From Butyrivibrio sp. AE3009 (GTDB taxonomy: Bacteria > Bacillota > Clostridia > Lachnospirales > Lachnospiraceae), in the NCBI RefSeq assembly GCF_000420845.1, contig NZ_ATVS01000030.1:1-42562 (forward strand): DNA of 42,562 bases, read 5' to 3'. Of this stretch, positions 17,472-25,412 are shown piece after piece (the stretch's first letter is position 1; every line of letters begins with the position of its first letter). Under the pieces are notes generated by a model, which saw only the letters and a list, made by a program, of their open reading frames with translations, was not told where the DNA came from and made no database searches. Made by a program: the position numbers and the translations under genes.

Positions 17472-18761
17472 ATGAAAAACAGAGGAAGCAGGCTATTTGT
17501 GCTGACCTATATTGCTTTTACCTTCGCACTTTTTGCATCATTAATAGTTGCAAAAGTTTCTTACAAAAAGACAAGCGAAGCCAAGTTGATTTCCGCAAGA
17601 AGCTCAAATGTAGTCGAGATTAATTGGGAAGAATTGTATCCTTATGATACGTTGGTAGATGAACTTTCTTCAGGAGTTGAAAAAAAAGAAAGATCAAAAC
17701 CGGATAAGTTCAAAAACAGATTATTAAAACTTAGCAAGGTGGGTAATGAATGGGCTGGCTTTACATTTTTTTATGACGATATTTCAAAGCTTGGATATGC
17801 TGCCACTGCCTTTTTAAAGGATCCTTCAGTAGGCACTATTTATGTGAAAAATCGGAATGGGTATGTAACTTATGCCAGATCAAAGAAGCTATCCTTGGAT
17901 GAAGCGAGAGAAGATGTTGTGGTGTATGCTTCATTACAGGAATACCTTACTGATAAGGGAATAGATTTTCTGTATTTTAGTGCACCATCGAAAGTATGCA
18001 GGTTTGATGATCAATTATCAGACGGTGTAATATGTTATGACAATGATAATATTGATACATATCTGGAAGCAATGAAGTTGTATGGAATTCAGTATGTTGA
18101 TCTGAGAGACAATATTCACGCTGATGATATGGATCATTATGCTATGTATTTCAAAACAGATCATCATTGGACAGCTGAAACCGGACTTTGGGTGGCGTCA
18201 CAAATGGCAAAAGAATTAAATGAAAGATATGGGTATTCCCTGACAGATGCTAAGAAACTTGGAGAATACGAGACTCTATCATTTCCAAAAGCAGAGTTTG
18301 GCGCTCAGGGCGAAACTGTGACACACGTATTGGTTAAGCCTGAGGACTTTACCATACCATTTCCAAAGTTTGATACTGATTACAGACTAGTCATTCCTAA
18401 TAAGGGTGTTGATGAAAGGGGCTCATTTGAAGAACTCTTTGTTGATCAGGACGGGATTAAGGATATCGCAAATCAGGGCGGGGGAGCTGCTTATGGTAAA
18501 GTGCTTTATGGAAATCCTCCTTATGTTGCAATAACAAATTATAACAACCCGAATGGACCTAAAGTATTCATGATAAGGGATTCGTATGCAAGTGTTGTTG
18601 CACCATATTTTGCTGCATCCTGTTCAGAACTTGTATTAATTGATACAAGAATTGAAAACGGTAATTTTACAGGAAGCATAATAAACTGTATTAATCAATT
18701 TAATCCGGATATTGTTATTACCTGCCAGTGTGATCCTCAGAAGATAAGACTGAATAAATGA
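17472..18761 (+). CDS. DHHW-family / AlgX-like acetylation partner protein
   Basis: A 429-aa protein with one N-terminal signal/anchor segment (about 7-27) and an extracytoplasmic domain. TDHHWTAETG near residue 234 is the DHHW motif, and the late block MIRDSYASVVAPYF supplies the Ser of the SGNH-like site. The order MBOAT then DHHW protein is the classic O-acetylation pair (compare AlgI with AlgJ/AlgX). It lies 18 bp after the MBOAT gene and is the last gene of the long plus-strand run. Confidence 0.85.
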   Translation: MKNRGSRLFVLTYIAFTFALFASLIVAKVSYKKTSEAKLISARSSNVVEINWEELYPYDTLVDELSSGVEKKERSKPDKFKNRLLKLSKVGNEWAGFTFFYDDISKLGYAATAFLKDPSVGTIYVKNRNGYVTYARSKKLSLDEAREDVVVYASLQEYLTDKGIDFLYFSAPSKVCRFDDQLSDGVICYDNDNIDTYLEAMKLYGIQYVDLRDNIHADDMDHYAMYFKTDHHWTAETGLWVASQMAKELNERYGYSLTDAKKLGEYETLSFPKAEFGAQGETVTHVLVKPEDFTIPFPKFDTDYRLVIPNKGVDERGSFEELFVDQDGIKDIANQGGGAAYGKVLYGNPPYVAITNYNNPNGPKVFMIRDSYASVVAPYFAASCSELVLIDTRIENGNFTGSIINCINQFNPDIVITCQCDPQKIRLNK

Positions 18762-18862
18762 ACTTTCAGCGGGCTCTTGATAAGTGGAAAACATATTTGC
18801 AAATATAGGATATAGGTATTCATTAGTGCGGATATATTTATTATTTAAAGAAATGTCGATTG

Positions 18863-18891
18863 TTTACATACAGGGGCAAATATATTAAAAT
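18863..18891 (+). promoter_or_regulatory. Probable sigma-A promoter for the SEC-C gene
   Basis: TTTACA (18863-18868) and TAAAAT (18886-18891) with a 17-bp spacer, about 77 bp before the start codon. It lies in the 207-bp gap after the surface-glycan run, which otherwise holds nothing I recognise. Confidence 0.55.
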
Positions 18892-18968
18892 ATTGAATGA
18901 TATTCTCATAAACGGAAATTGTTTATTGGAGATATAATTTTGAATTCAAAGAAATGGAGTAATAAGTT

Positions 18969-19475
18969 ATGGCATTATTAAAAGAGTGGCGTGACAAAGC
19001 TTATTCTGAGACCGCTAACAAGGGCGATCTTCAGAGATTATGGACAGATTATTTTCAGAAGGAGAAGGACGTATACGCAGAGCTTCTCAAGAACCCTGAC
19101 GAGGTAGTTAAGGGAACAGTTAAGGAGCTTGCTGACAAGTTTGGTCTTGATATCATGACAATGACAGGTTTCCTTGACGGTATCAACGACAGCTTGAAGG
19201 AGCCCAATCCTATCGACGATATGACAGAGGATACAGAGGTTAACCTTGGCTTTGACAAGGAACTTCTTTACAAGAACATGGTCAACGCAGGTGCTGATTG
19301 GCTCTATAACCTTGAGGAGTGGAACGACATCTTTGATGAGGACAAGAGAAAGGCTCTCTACAAAGAGGAGAAGGCTTCTCACACCGTAAGAAAAGAGAAC
19401 AAGGTATATCCCAACGATCCCTGCCCTTGCGGAAGCGGCAAGAAGTACAAGAAGTGCCACGGCAAAAACGCATAA
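18969..19475 (+). CDS. SEC-C motif protein
   Basis: A 168-aa soluble, acidic protein whose C-terminus [17 protein letters not shown] is a SEC-C zinc motif, like that at the end of SecA. The N-terminal 140 residues are helical with no domain that I can name. Codon choice (GAG, AAG, CTT, AAC) resembles that of thrS next door and suggests high expression. Its exact role is unknown; SEC-C domains are thought to bind zinc and in some proteins the ribosome or SecB. Confidence 0.85.
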   Translation: MALLKEWRDKAYSETANKGDLQRLWTDYFQKEKDVYAELLKNPDEVVKGTVKELADKFGLDIMTMTGFLDGINDSLKEPNPIDDMTEDTEVNLGFDKELLYKNMVNAGADWLYNLEEWNDIFDEDKRKALYKEEKASHTVRKENKVYPNDPCPCGSGKKYKKCHGKNA

Positions 19476-19485
19476 TTAATTTGAA

Positions 19486-19507
19486 TATAGGCCAATAACG
19501 GCTTATA
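19486..19507 (+). terminator. Probable terminator between the SEC-C gene and thrS
   Basis: TATAGGCC (19486-19493) pairs with GGCTTATA (19500-19507) around a 6-nt loop, followed by an AT-rich stretch with TTTTT at 19516-19520. The stem is modest and includes one G-U pair, so termination may be partial, allowing read-through into thrS. Confidence 0.4.
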
Positions 19508-19562
19508 GAAATATATTTTTATATTGCTCTACCCGGTAGGTATTGCAAAGAAAGGATAAGAA

Positions 19563-21446
19563 ATGACAAAAGAAGAATTTTTAGAGGTTTATCGTCATTC
19601 AATGGCGCATATCCTCGCAAAGGCGGTGATCGAGCTGTACGGTAAGGAAGTACAATATGCCATCGGACCACAGATCGATGATGGATGCTACTACGATTTC
19701 GTACTTCCTAAGGCAGTAACTCAGGATGATTTCAAGACCATTGAAGACAAGATGCGCGAGATCATCAAGAGAAGAGAGGATTGGACACGTAAAGAGGTTT
19801 CAAAGTCGGAAGCACTTGAAATGTTCAAGGATCAGAAGTTCAAGACAGAACTTATCAATGATCTTCCCGAGAATGAGACTATCACTGTTTACTACACAGG
19901 TGATGATTATGTTGATCTCTGCAGAGGACCTCACGTTGAGAACTCTCAGGAGCTTATGAATGTATCTTACCAGGTAAGAAGCATTTCCGGAGCTTATTGG
20001 AGAGGTGATGAGAAGAGAGATCAGCTTTCAAGAATTTATCTCTATGCTTTCCCCAGCAAGGATGAGCTCAAGCAGCACATCAAGATGATCCAGGAAGCAT
20101 TGGAGAGAGACCACAAGAAGATTGGTGCTGCTCTGGACCTGTTCATGTTTGACGAGACAGCTCCCGGAATGCCTTACTGGCTTCCAAGAGGCTGGAAGAT
20201 GTACCAGGCTCTTCTTAAGTACTCAAGAGAGGTACAGGAGAGACACGGCTATACAGAGATCGCAGCTCCTCTTGTTAACAACAAGAAGCTCTGGCTTATC
20301 AGTGGCCACTGGGCACACTATGTAAACAACATGTTCATGGTTCCCGGCATTTCAGGCTGGGTTAAGGCTGATGCTGAGATCCCCGGCGTCCTTGAGAATA
20401 TCAATGATGCCACAGAGGTTCCTACAAACGTTAAGATCCAGGCAGGCTCCGTTATCTACAACCGTGAGCTTGACGATACAATGGCTGCTAAGCCTATGAA
20501 CTGTCCTAACGCTATGATGACCTATAAGAGAACCAATCACTCTTATAAGGAACTTCCTATCCGTTACAGTGAGTACGATGTACTTCATCGTAAGGAGAAG
20601 TCAGGACAGATGAATGGTCTTTTCCGTGTTCAGGAGTTCAGACAGGATGATGACCATACCTTCGTAATGGAGTCACAGATCAAGGAAGAGATTGCCGATG
20701 TAATCGCAATCGCTGATGAGATCTATTCAACCTTTGGTGTAACCTACAGAGCTGAGTTCTCAACAAGACCTGAGGACTTCATGGGTGATATTGAGGTTTG
20801 GAACAGAGCCGAGGCTGCTCTCAAGGAGATTCTTGATGAGAAGTACGGCGAGGGCGGATATGAGATCAACGAAGGCGACGGAGCTTTCTACGGTCCCAAG
20901 ATTGACCTTCAGATCAAGGATGCTCTTGGAAGAGAGTGGCAGTGCGGAACAGTACAGCTTGACTTCCAGCTTCCTCATAACTTCGGCCTTACATACCAGG
21001 CTCAGGATGGTTCAATGCAGATGCCTGTAGTTATTCACAGAGCTATCTACGGATCACTTGAGAGATTTATCGGTATCATCATCGAGAACTTCAAGGGCGT
21101 ATTCCCCTTCTGGCTCAGCCCTTATCAGGTAGGTATCGTTCCTATCCGTGTTGAGCACAACGAGTATGCCAAGAAGGTTGAGAAGGCTCTTATGGATGCC
21201 GGCGTTCGTGTTGAGGCAGATTACTCTGACAACAACATGAAGGAGAAGATCAAGAAGTACAAGAACTACAAGGATCCTTATATCCTTGTTATCGGTGATA
21301 AGGAAGCTGCAGAGGGAACTGTTTCTATCAATGTTCGCGGTTCCAACAAGCAGATCCAGAACGTTCCTCTTGAAGGTCTTGTTGCAATGTGCAAGAAGAT
21401 GAACGAGGAGCATAGCTTAGAGCTTATAGACAGCTACGAGGCATAA
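19563..21446 (+). CDS. thrS: Threonyl-tRNA synthetase, TGS-less form
   Basis: A 627-aa ThrRS. It starts straight at the editing (SAD) domain: HSMAH at residues 12-16 and CRGPH near 119-123 form the HxxxH...CxxxH site. The usual N-terminal TGS domain of about 60 residues is absent, and no in-frame upstream extension is likely (stop region 19476-19562). The catalytic core has motif 2 (FRVQEFRQDDDHTF), a zinc Cys in KPMNCP and a motif 3 region IHRAIYGSLERF. The C-terminal anticodon-binding domain begins near 525. Between LWLISGHWAHY and KPMNCPNAM there is an insertion of roughly 35 residues relative to E. coli-type enzymes. No T-box leader fits in the 87 bp upstream. Confidence 0.95.
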   Translation: MTKEEFLEVYRHSMAHILAKAVIELYGKEVQYAIGPQIDDGCYYDFVLPKAVTQDDFKTIEDKMREIIKRREDWTRKEVSKSEALEMFKDQKFKTELINDLPENETITVYYTGDDYVDLCRGPHVENSQELMNVSYQVRSISGAYWRGDEKRDQLSRIYLYAFPSKDELKQHIKMIQEALERDHKKIGAALDLFMFDETAPGMPYWLPRGWKMYQALLKYSREVQERHGYTEIAAPLVNNKKLWLISGHWAHYVNNMFMVPGISGWVKADAEIPGVLENINDATEVPTNVKIQAGSVIYNRELDDTMAAKPMNCPNAMMTYKRTNHSYKELPIRYSEYDVLHRKEKSGQMNGLFRVQEFRQDDDHTFVMESQIKEEIADVIAIADEIYSTFGVTYRAEFSTRPEDFMGDIEVWNRAEAALKEILDEKYGEGGYEINEGDGAFYGPKIDLQIKDALGREWQCGTVQLDFQLPHNFGLTYQAQDGSMQMPVVIHRAIYGSLERFIGIIIENFKGVFPFWLSPYQVGIVPIRVEHNEYAKKVEKALMDAGVRVEADYSDNNMKEKIKKYKNYKDPYILVIGDKEAAEGTVSINVRGSNKQIQNVPLEGLVAMCKKMNEEHSLELIDSYEA

Positions 21447-21459
21447 TTTTCAAACAGTG

Positions 21460-21491
21460 TAGGCACAGTGCCTTTGGTACTGTGCCTATTT
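21460..21491 (+). terminator. Intrinsic terminator of thrS
   Basis: A perfect 10-bp stem TAGGCACAGT (21460-21469) with ACTGTGCCTA (21479-21488), a 9-nt loop that can pair further, then TTTCT. It is placed 14 bp after the thrS stop. Confidence 0.8.
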
Positions 21492-21533
21492 CTAAGTAAT
21501 TATTTCTAACTATTTGTAGGTCCCGGAGGAAGT

Positions 21534-22154
21534 ATGAGTAAGATCAGTAAGTTGGGTAAGATCAGATTTTTCGTAGTGGCTTTGGCAGTGGTGATTCTGG
21601 CTTTTTTTTCATCTTTAAGTTACCAGGGAGTAATCAGAGCCAATGCGGAGACTGAACTTAAAACGGCCACATCCTGCAGTTTTATCGTGCCCGGAGAATT
21701 TGTTCCCGGTTCTGAAAAGGGACTATTTATCAATAAGAATTATCCCATGGAATCTTCTTCCATAAAATTCAGTTATTATGACAATGAAAAAGACAAGATT
21801 CTGACCAACAGAGAAAAGGCAGCGGTTATTGCTTCCGGCGAGATGGAGATCATTGACGAATCTCTTAATCTTACCAAGGAGATATACCAGGAGACCATGT
21901 CCGCAGCCTATGATAATGAATATCAGCAGAAGGTTGGTTTTGAAGTGGAATCTTTTGAAAAGATAAAAGTAGACGGTTATCCCGGATTTAAGATAGTTTC
22001 TAGTTATCAGCCCGCTGATGAAGAGGTGATTCACCAGACGGTGTACATGCTGATCTCAAAGTACCGAATGTTCACTGTGACTTATCAGAGAGCTGAAGAT
22101 GATGATTGTGAGGATGCGTTCGAAGAGAGTGCGGGAACACTTTCTATTAAGTAA
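21534..22154 (+). CDS. Exported protein of unknown function, PsbP/DcrB-like
   Basis: A 206-aa protein with an N-terminal membrane segment (about 10-28) and an extracytoplasmic beta-rich domain. The pattern SFIVPGEF at the start of the domain, a central GYPGFKIVSSYQ, then VYMLISKYRMFTVTYQ and a C-terminal EESAGTLSIK resembles the PsbP/DcrB-like fold of small exported proteins. I do not recognise a specific family. It has its own GGAGG ribosome site and lies between thrS and an acyltransferase gene. Confidence 0.7.
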   Translation: MSKISKLGKIRFFVVALAVVILAFFSSLSYQGVIRANAETELKTATSCSFIVPGEFVPGSEKGLFINKNYPMESSSIKFSYYDNEKDKILTNREKAAVIASGEMEIIDESLNLTKEIYQETMSAAYDNEYQQKVGFEVESFEKIKVDGYPGFKIVSSYQPADEEVIHQTVYMLISKYRMFTVTYQRAEDDDCEDAFEESAGTLSIK

Positions 22155-22191
22155 CCAGTAGAAAGAAGCTCTTTATTATCGGAGAATTGTT

Positions 22192-23232
22192 ATGAATTTT
22201 GTTTTGCTGTTCGTATTAGCTGTGTCAATTTGGAAAATGTGCCCAAGAGAAAGAAAAACGGAAGATTACATGGGTATAAAGCAGACTTCTGCGATAAACG
22301 GCATATTTGTGCTACTTGTTTTCCTTAGGCATTTTGGACAGTATATCGAATATGGGAAGTATGATCAGATATTTCATGCTTTGGATAATGAACTTGGGCA
22401 AGTGATAGTCACTACATTTTTATTATATTCAGGTTATGGAATGATGTATTCCATGATAAATAAAAAGAATTATGTTAATACTATTCCAAAAAGGTTTGTA
22501 AGAATTTTGTTACAGTTTGATTGTGCAATAGTACTTTTTGTGGTGGCAAATGCTATTCTTGGTAAAAAGTATGGTTTTGCTGATACTTTGTTGGCTTTTA
22601 CCGGTTGGGAATCAATAGGCAATAGTAACTGGTATATTTTTGCGGTGCTATGTCTTTATATTATTACTTTTATTGCGGGTAAACTATGCAAAGAGAAATA
22701 CCTTATGCTTATTCTTTCTGTATGTCTTGGATGCTTTGTCAATATTATACTGATGAAAATTGGCGGTAAGCCAAGATATTGTTATGATACAATTTTCTGT
22801 TTTCCGGTAGGTATGTTATATGCTTTATACTTTGACAAGCTTAATTCCCTTCTGCGAAAGCGCAAAGTATATCCTGCTGTAGCTACTATGCTCATGTTTT
22901 TTATATGTGTTTTTGCACATCTGGCGCAGAAGAAGTTACAGGTACCATTTGTGAATCTGGTATTTGTGGAAATTAAGAATATTACTTTTGCTTTGACTAT
23001 TGTCGGAGTGACAATGATGTTTGCTATAGGTAATCCCATATTGTCATGGCTTGGAAAATATGTTTTTGAAATATATATATTGCAAAGAATACCTATGATG
23101 CTTTTGAAAAATGTAGTTGAGAATAAGTATGTGTATTTTGTTGTGTGTTTTGTTATTACTATCGTTTTGTCTATTGTATTTAAGAAGGCTGAAAGATTAT
23201 TTAGCAGCCTTGTCTTGAATAAATCCGTATAA
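22192..23232 (+). CDS. Acyltransferase family 3 membrane protein
   Basis: A 346-aa polytopic protein with about ten hydrophobic segments. GIFVLLVFLRHFGQYI carries the conserved catalytic-type His of acyltransferase-3, and TTFLLYSGYGMMYSM follows as the second conserved block. It probably acylates an exported sugar or lipid. It lies 37 bp after the exported protein gene, and its last 36 bp overlap the end of the convergent GT2 gene. Confidence 0.8.
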   Translation: MNFVLLFVLAVSIWKMCPRERKTEDYMGIKQTSAINGIFVLLVFLRHFGQYIEYGKYDQIFHALDNELGQVIVTTFLLYSGYGMMYSMINKKNYVNTIPKRFVRILLQFDCAIVLFVVANAILGKKYGFADTLLAFTGWESIGNSNWYIFAVLCLYIITFIAGKLCKEKYLMLILSVCLGCFVNIILMKIGGKPRYCYDTIFCFPVGMLYALYFDKLNSLLRKRKVYPAVATMLMFFICVFAHLAQKKLQVPFVNLVFVEIKNITFALTIVGVTMMFAIGNPILSWLGKYVFEIYILQRIPMMLLKNVVENKYVYFVVCFVITIVLSIVFKKAERLFSSLVLNKSV

Positions 23233-24165
23233 GGATAGATTTGTTCTGAAAAGCATTAGGCGTATTTGCTCTTTAGGACTTACATGCTTGGCAAGAGCTT
23301 TTGATGCTTTGCAGAAGCCTTTATATTGTTTCTTGTTCTCAGACTTGCCGGCTTTGTTTTTGAGCTGTCTATTTGCCCAAATAAGTCGTCTTGTACCATC
23401 GCCAAACCTATATAGGGCGGCGTCGTAGTAACCGTTTTCAATTAAATATGGCAACGAGTCTAATCTGGTTTGACTGCCAAGTAAAAGGTTTTCTGATGGA
23501 TTTGATCTAATAATGCTACAAGATGATAAAGTTTGTTCATAAACAACATCTTTTAATATATAAACAGTATTTGCCCGTGACAGAATTGTTGTTAGAAGAT
23601 AATCATCTTCAGAGCTTTTGAGTTCAGGAAAGCGTAGATCTTTCCATATGTTTTTTCTGAAAAGTTTTCCGGTTACGGTAACTACGATATTTTGATGAAC
23701 TACACGGAGTAGCCCTAAAAAGGTTTTGATGTCTGCTTCTTTGTTCTGATAGCTTTCTGGCAGGACATTTATTGAAGCAAGTTTACCGTCATCAGAATAA
23801 ACAGAAATAGGCCCTACACAGTAACCTGCTGTTGTTTCTTCAAGAGCAGTCATCATTTTATAGAGTGCGCCTGGAGCAATTGAGTCATCACTGTCCAGAA
23901 AATAGATATAATCGCCTTTGCAGCAATCTAGAGCGCGGTTTCTGGAGTAGGATACTCCGTGATTGTCGTGGTGAAGGACCACAATATTATTATAGTTACG
24001 GGCATACTGATTGCATATTTCCAGTGAGCTATCAGAGCTTCCGTCATCGACCAGAATAATTTCTGTCTCAACGTTTTCTTGATTCAACACACTTTCAATG
24101 CATTTATGTATATATTTTTCTCTGTTGTAAATAGGTATGATAATAGATATTAGTTTGTTTTGCAT
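23197..24165 (-). CDS. Family 2 glycosyltransferase (paralogue 1)
   Basis: A 322-aa GT2 enzyme. SIIIPIYNREKYI, LVDDGSSDSS and FLDSDDSI are the nucleotide-sugar and metal motifs; KSSEDDYLL near 182-190 is the acceptor-side acidic motif. The C-terminus is strongly similar to the gene just upstream on the same strand, including YRFGDGTRRL, so the two arose by tandem duplication. The two genes are 13 bp apart and co-transcribed; this gene's end overlaps the acyltransferase end by 36 bp. Confidence 0.9.
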   Translation of the reverse strand: MQNKLISIIIPIYNREKYIHKCIESVLNQENVETEIILVDDGSSDSSLEICNQYARNYNNIVVLHHDNHGVSYSRNRALDCCKGDYIYFLDSDDSIAPGALYKMMTALEETTAGYCVGPISVYSDDGKLASINVLPESYQNKEADIKTFLGLLRVVHQNIVVTVTGKLFRKNIWKDLRFPELKSSEDDYLLTTILSRANTVYILKDVVYEQTLSSCSIIRSNPSENLLLGSQTRLDSLPYLIENGYYDAALYRFGDGTRRLIWANRQLKNKAGKSENKKQYKGFCKASKALAKHVSPKEQIRLMLFRTNLSLYGFIQDKAAK

Positions 24166-24178
24166 TTTATACCCTTAA

Positions 24179-25141
24179 CTAAAATACTCTTCTTGCGGCA
24201 TTATATAAAGGAATACTGAACCTAAAAAGCATAAATCTAACACGGTTTTTCATGCCGGTATGGGATTCAAGCTGTTTTGATAGAGTACAGTACTCTTTGT
24301 ATTGGCGATGGAATTCATGCTTTTCTGTTTCTATTGAAAGAAATCTTTTATTATCCAAGAGTCTTCTTGTGCCATCACCAAATCTAAATAAAGCAACTCT
24401 GTAATACGATTTTGAAATCAGGTATTTGATAGATTTAATGATCGTGTTGGTGGAGTACAGTTTTTTACCGGCAGAAGCACTTCTGATGAGGCTCTCGCCG
24501 GACATAGTCTGATGATATATGATTTTGTCTAATATATAGATTCGATTTGTTTTTTCAAGTATATCGGATAAGATATTATCATCTTCCGAAATTGGCATGT
24601 CAGGTAGGCGGAGATTGTTCCATATTTCTCTTTTGAAAAGCTTTCCCCAAAGGACTATGATCAGAAAGCTATTGACATCCACCATAATATCCCAAGCACG
24701 TTTTTCGTCGATTATCATGTTTGAAAAATCGGGAGGTATATTGTTTTCTAAGATGCATGTTCCGTCTTCCAAATATTGGTCAAAGTTTCCAATGCAATAG
24801 TCGGCATCATTTTCTACAAGAGCAGTCTGAAGACTGATTAAGGCATCTTCTGTAATGATATCATCACTATCAACAAAAAAAATATAATTGCCCTTGGCTA
24901 CATCCAAACCACAGTTTCGAGAATATGATGCACCATGGTTAGTATTGTGAATTACTTTTATATTTGAATGTTCTTTTGCGTATTTATCACAGATCTCAGG
25001 AGATTGATCGGTGCTTCCGTCGTCAATTAGAATGATCTCGGTGTTAACCTCTTTTTGAGCAAGTACACTACAAATGCATCTATCAAGATATTTTTCTCTG
25101 TTATAGACCGGTATGATCACCGAAATAAGATTATCTTCCAT
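24179..25141 (-). CDS. Family 2 glycosyltransferase (paralogue 2)
   Basis: A 320-aa GT2 enzyme with SVIIPVYNREKYL, LIDDGSTDQS, FVDSDDII and ISEDDNIL. It is a close paralogue of the next gene on the strand, sharing NHGxSYSRN and FRFGDGTRRLL. It starts the minus-strand pair; GAGGGAATT precedes the ATG. Substrates unknown; a surface glycan role fits the acyltransferase next door. Confidence 0.9.
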   Translation of the reverse strand: MEDNLISVIIPVYNREKYLDRCICSVLAQKEVNTEIILIDDGSTDQSPEICDKYAKEHSNIKVIHNTNHGASYSRNCGLDVAKGNYIFFVDSDDIITEDALISLQTALVENDADYCIGNFDQYLEDGTCILENNIPPDFSNMIIDEKRAWDIMVDVNSFLIIVLWGKLFKREIWNNLRLPDMPISEDDNILSDILEKTNRIYILDKIIYHQTMSGESLIRSASAGKKLYSTNTIIKSIKYLISKSYYRVALFRFGDGTRRLLDNKRFLSIETEKHEFHRQYKEYCTLSKQLESHTGMKNRVRFMLFRFSIPLYNAARRVF

Positions 25142-25276
25142 AATTCCCTCTAAAACTATGTATTCATTTCCCTCAAAATATTAACATAAGCCTTGATGTG
25201 GCGCAATTTGATTTTGTTGTAACCACTTCCAAAACTAAATTGTCAAAAATCACCAAATTTACTTCAGTATTTTCTC

Positions 25277-25290
25277 TGTAAACGCTTTCA
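25277..25290. promoter_or_regulatory. Catabolite-responsive element (CcpA operator)
   Basis: TGTAAACGCTTTCA matches the cre consensus TGWAAACGNTWNCA at every position. It sits 8 bp upstream of the -35 hexamer of the probable pectate lyase promoter. Carbon-catabolite control of a pectin-degrading enzyme is biologically sensible. It also lies upstream of the divergent GT2 pair, about 135 bp from its start, so it could influence both. Confidence 0.8.
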
Positions 25291-25298
25291 TTTATTCG

Positions 25299-25327
25299 TT
25301 GTAATTCCCCGCTGAAACTTTTATTAT
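25299..25327 (+). promoter_or_regulatory. Probable promoter of the pectate lyase gene
   Basis: TTGTAA (25299-25304) and TATTAT (25322-25327) with a 17-bp spacer. The predicted start near 25334 gives a leader of about 80 nt ending in a strong GGGAGG site. Confidence 0.6.
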
Positions 25328-25412
25328 AGTATATGCTTACAATTCTGAATTAATTTATCAGAACCGGATAAGCATTATCTTAAAATTTTTAACATCAAAG
25401 GGAGGAAAAAAG

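Noticed and set aside
19476..19562. T-box leader for thrS
   Set aside because: The 87-bp gap is too short and has no T-box sequence or specifier arm.
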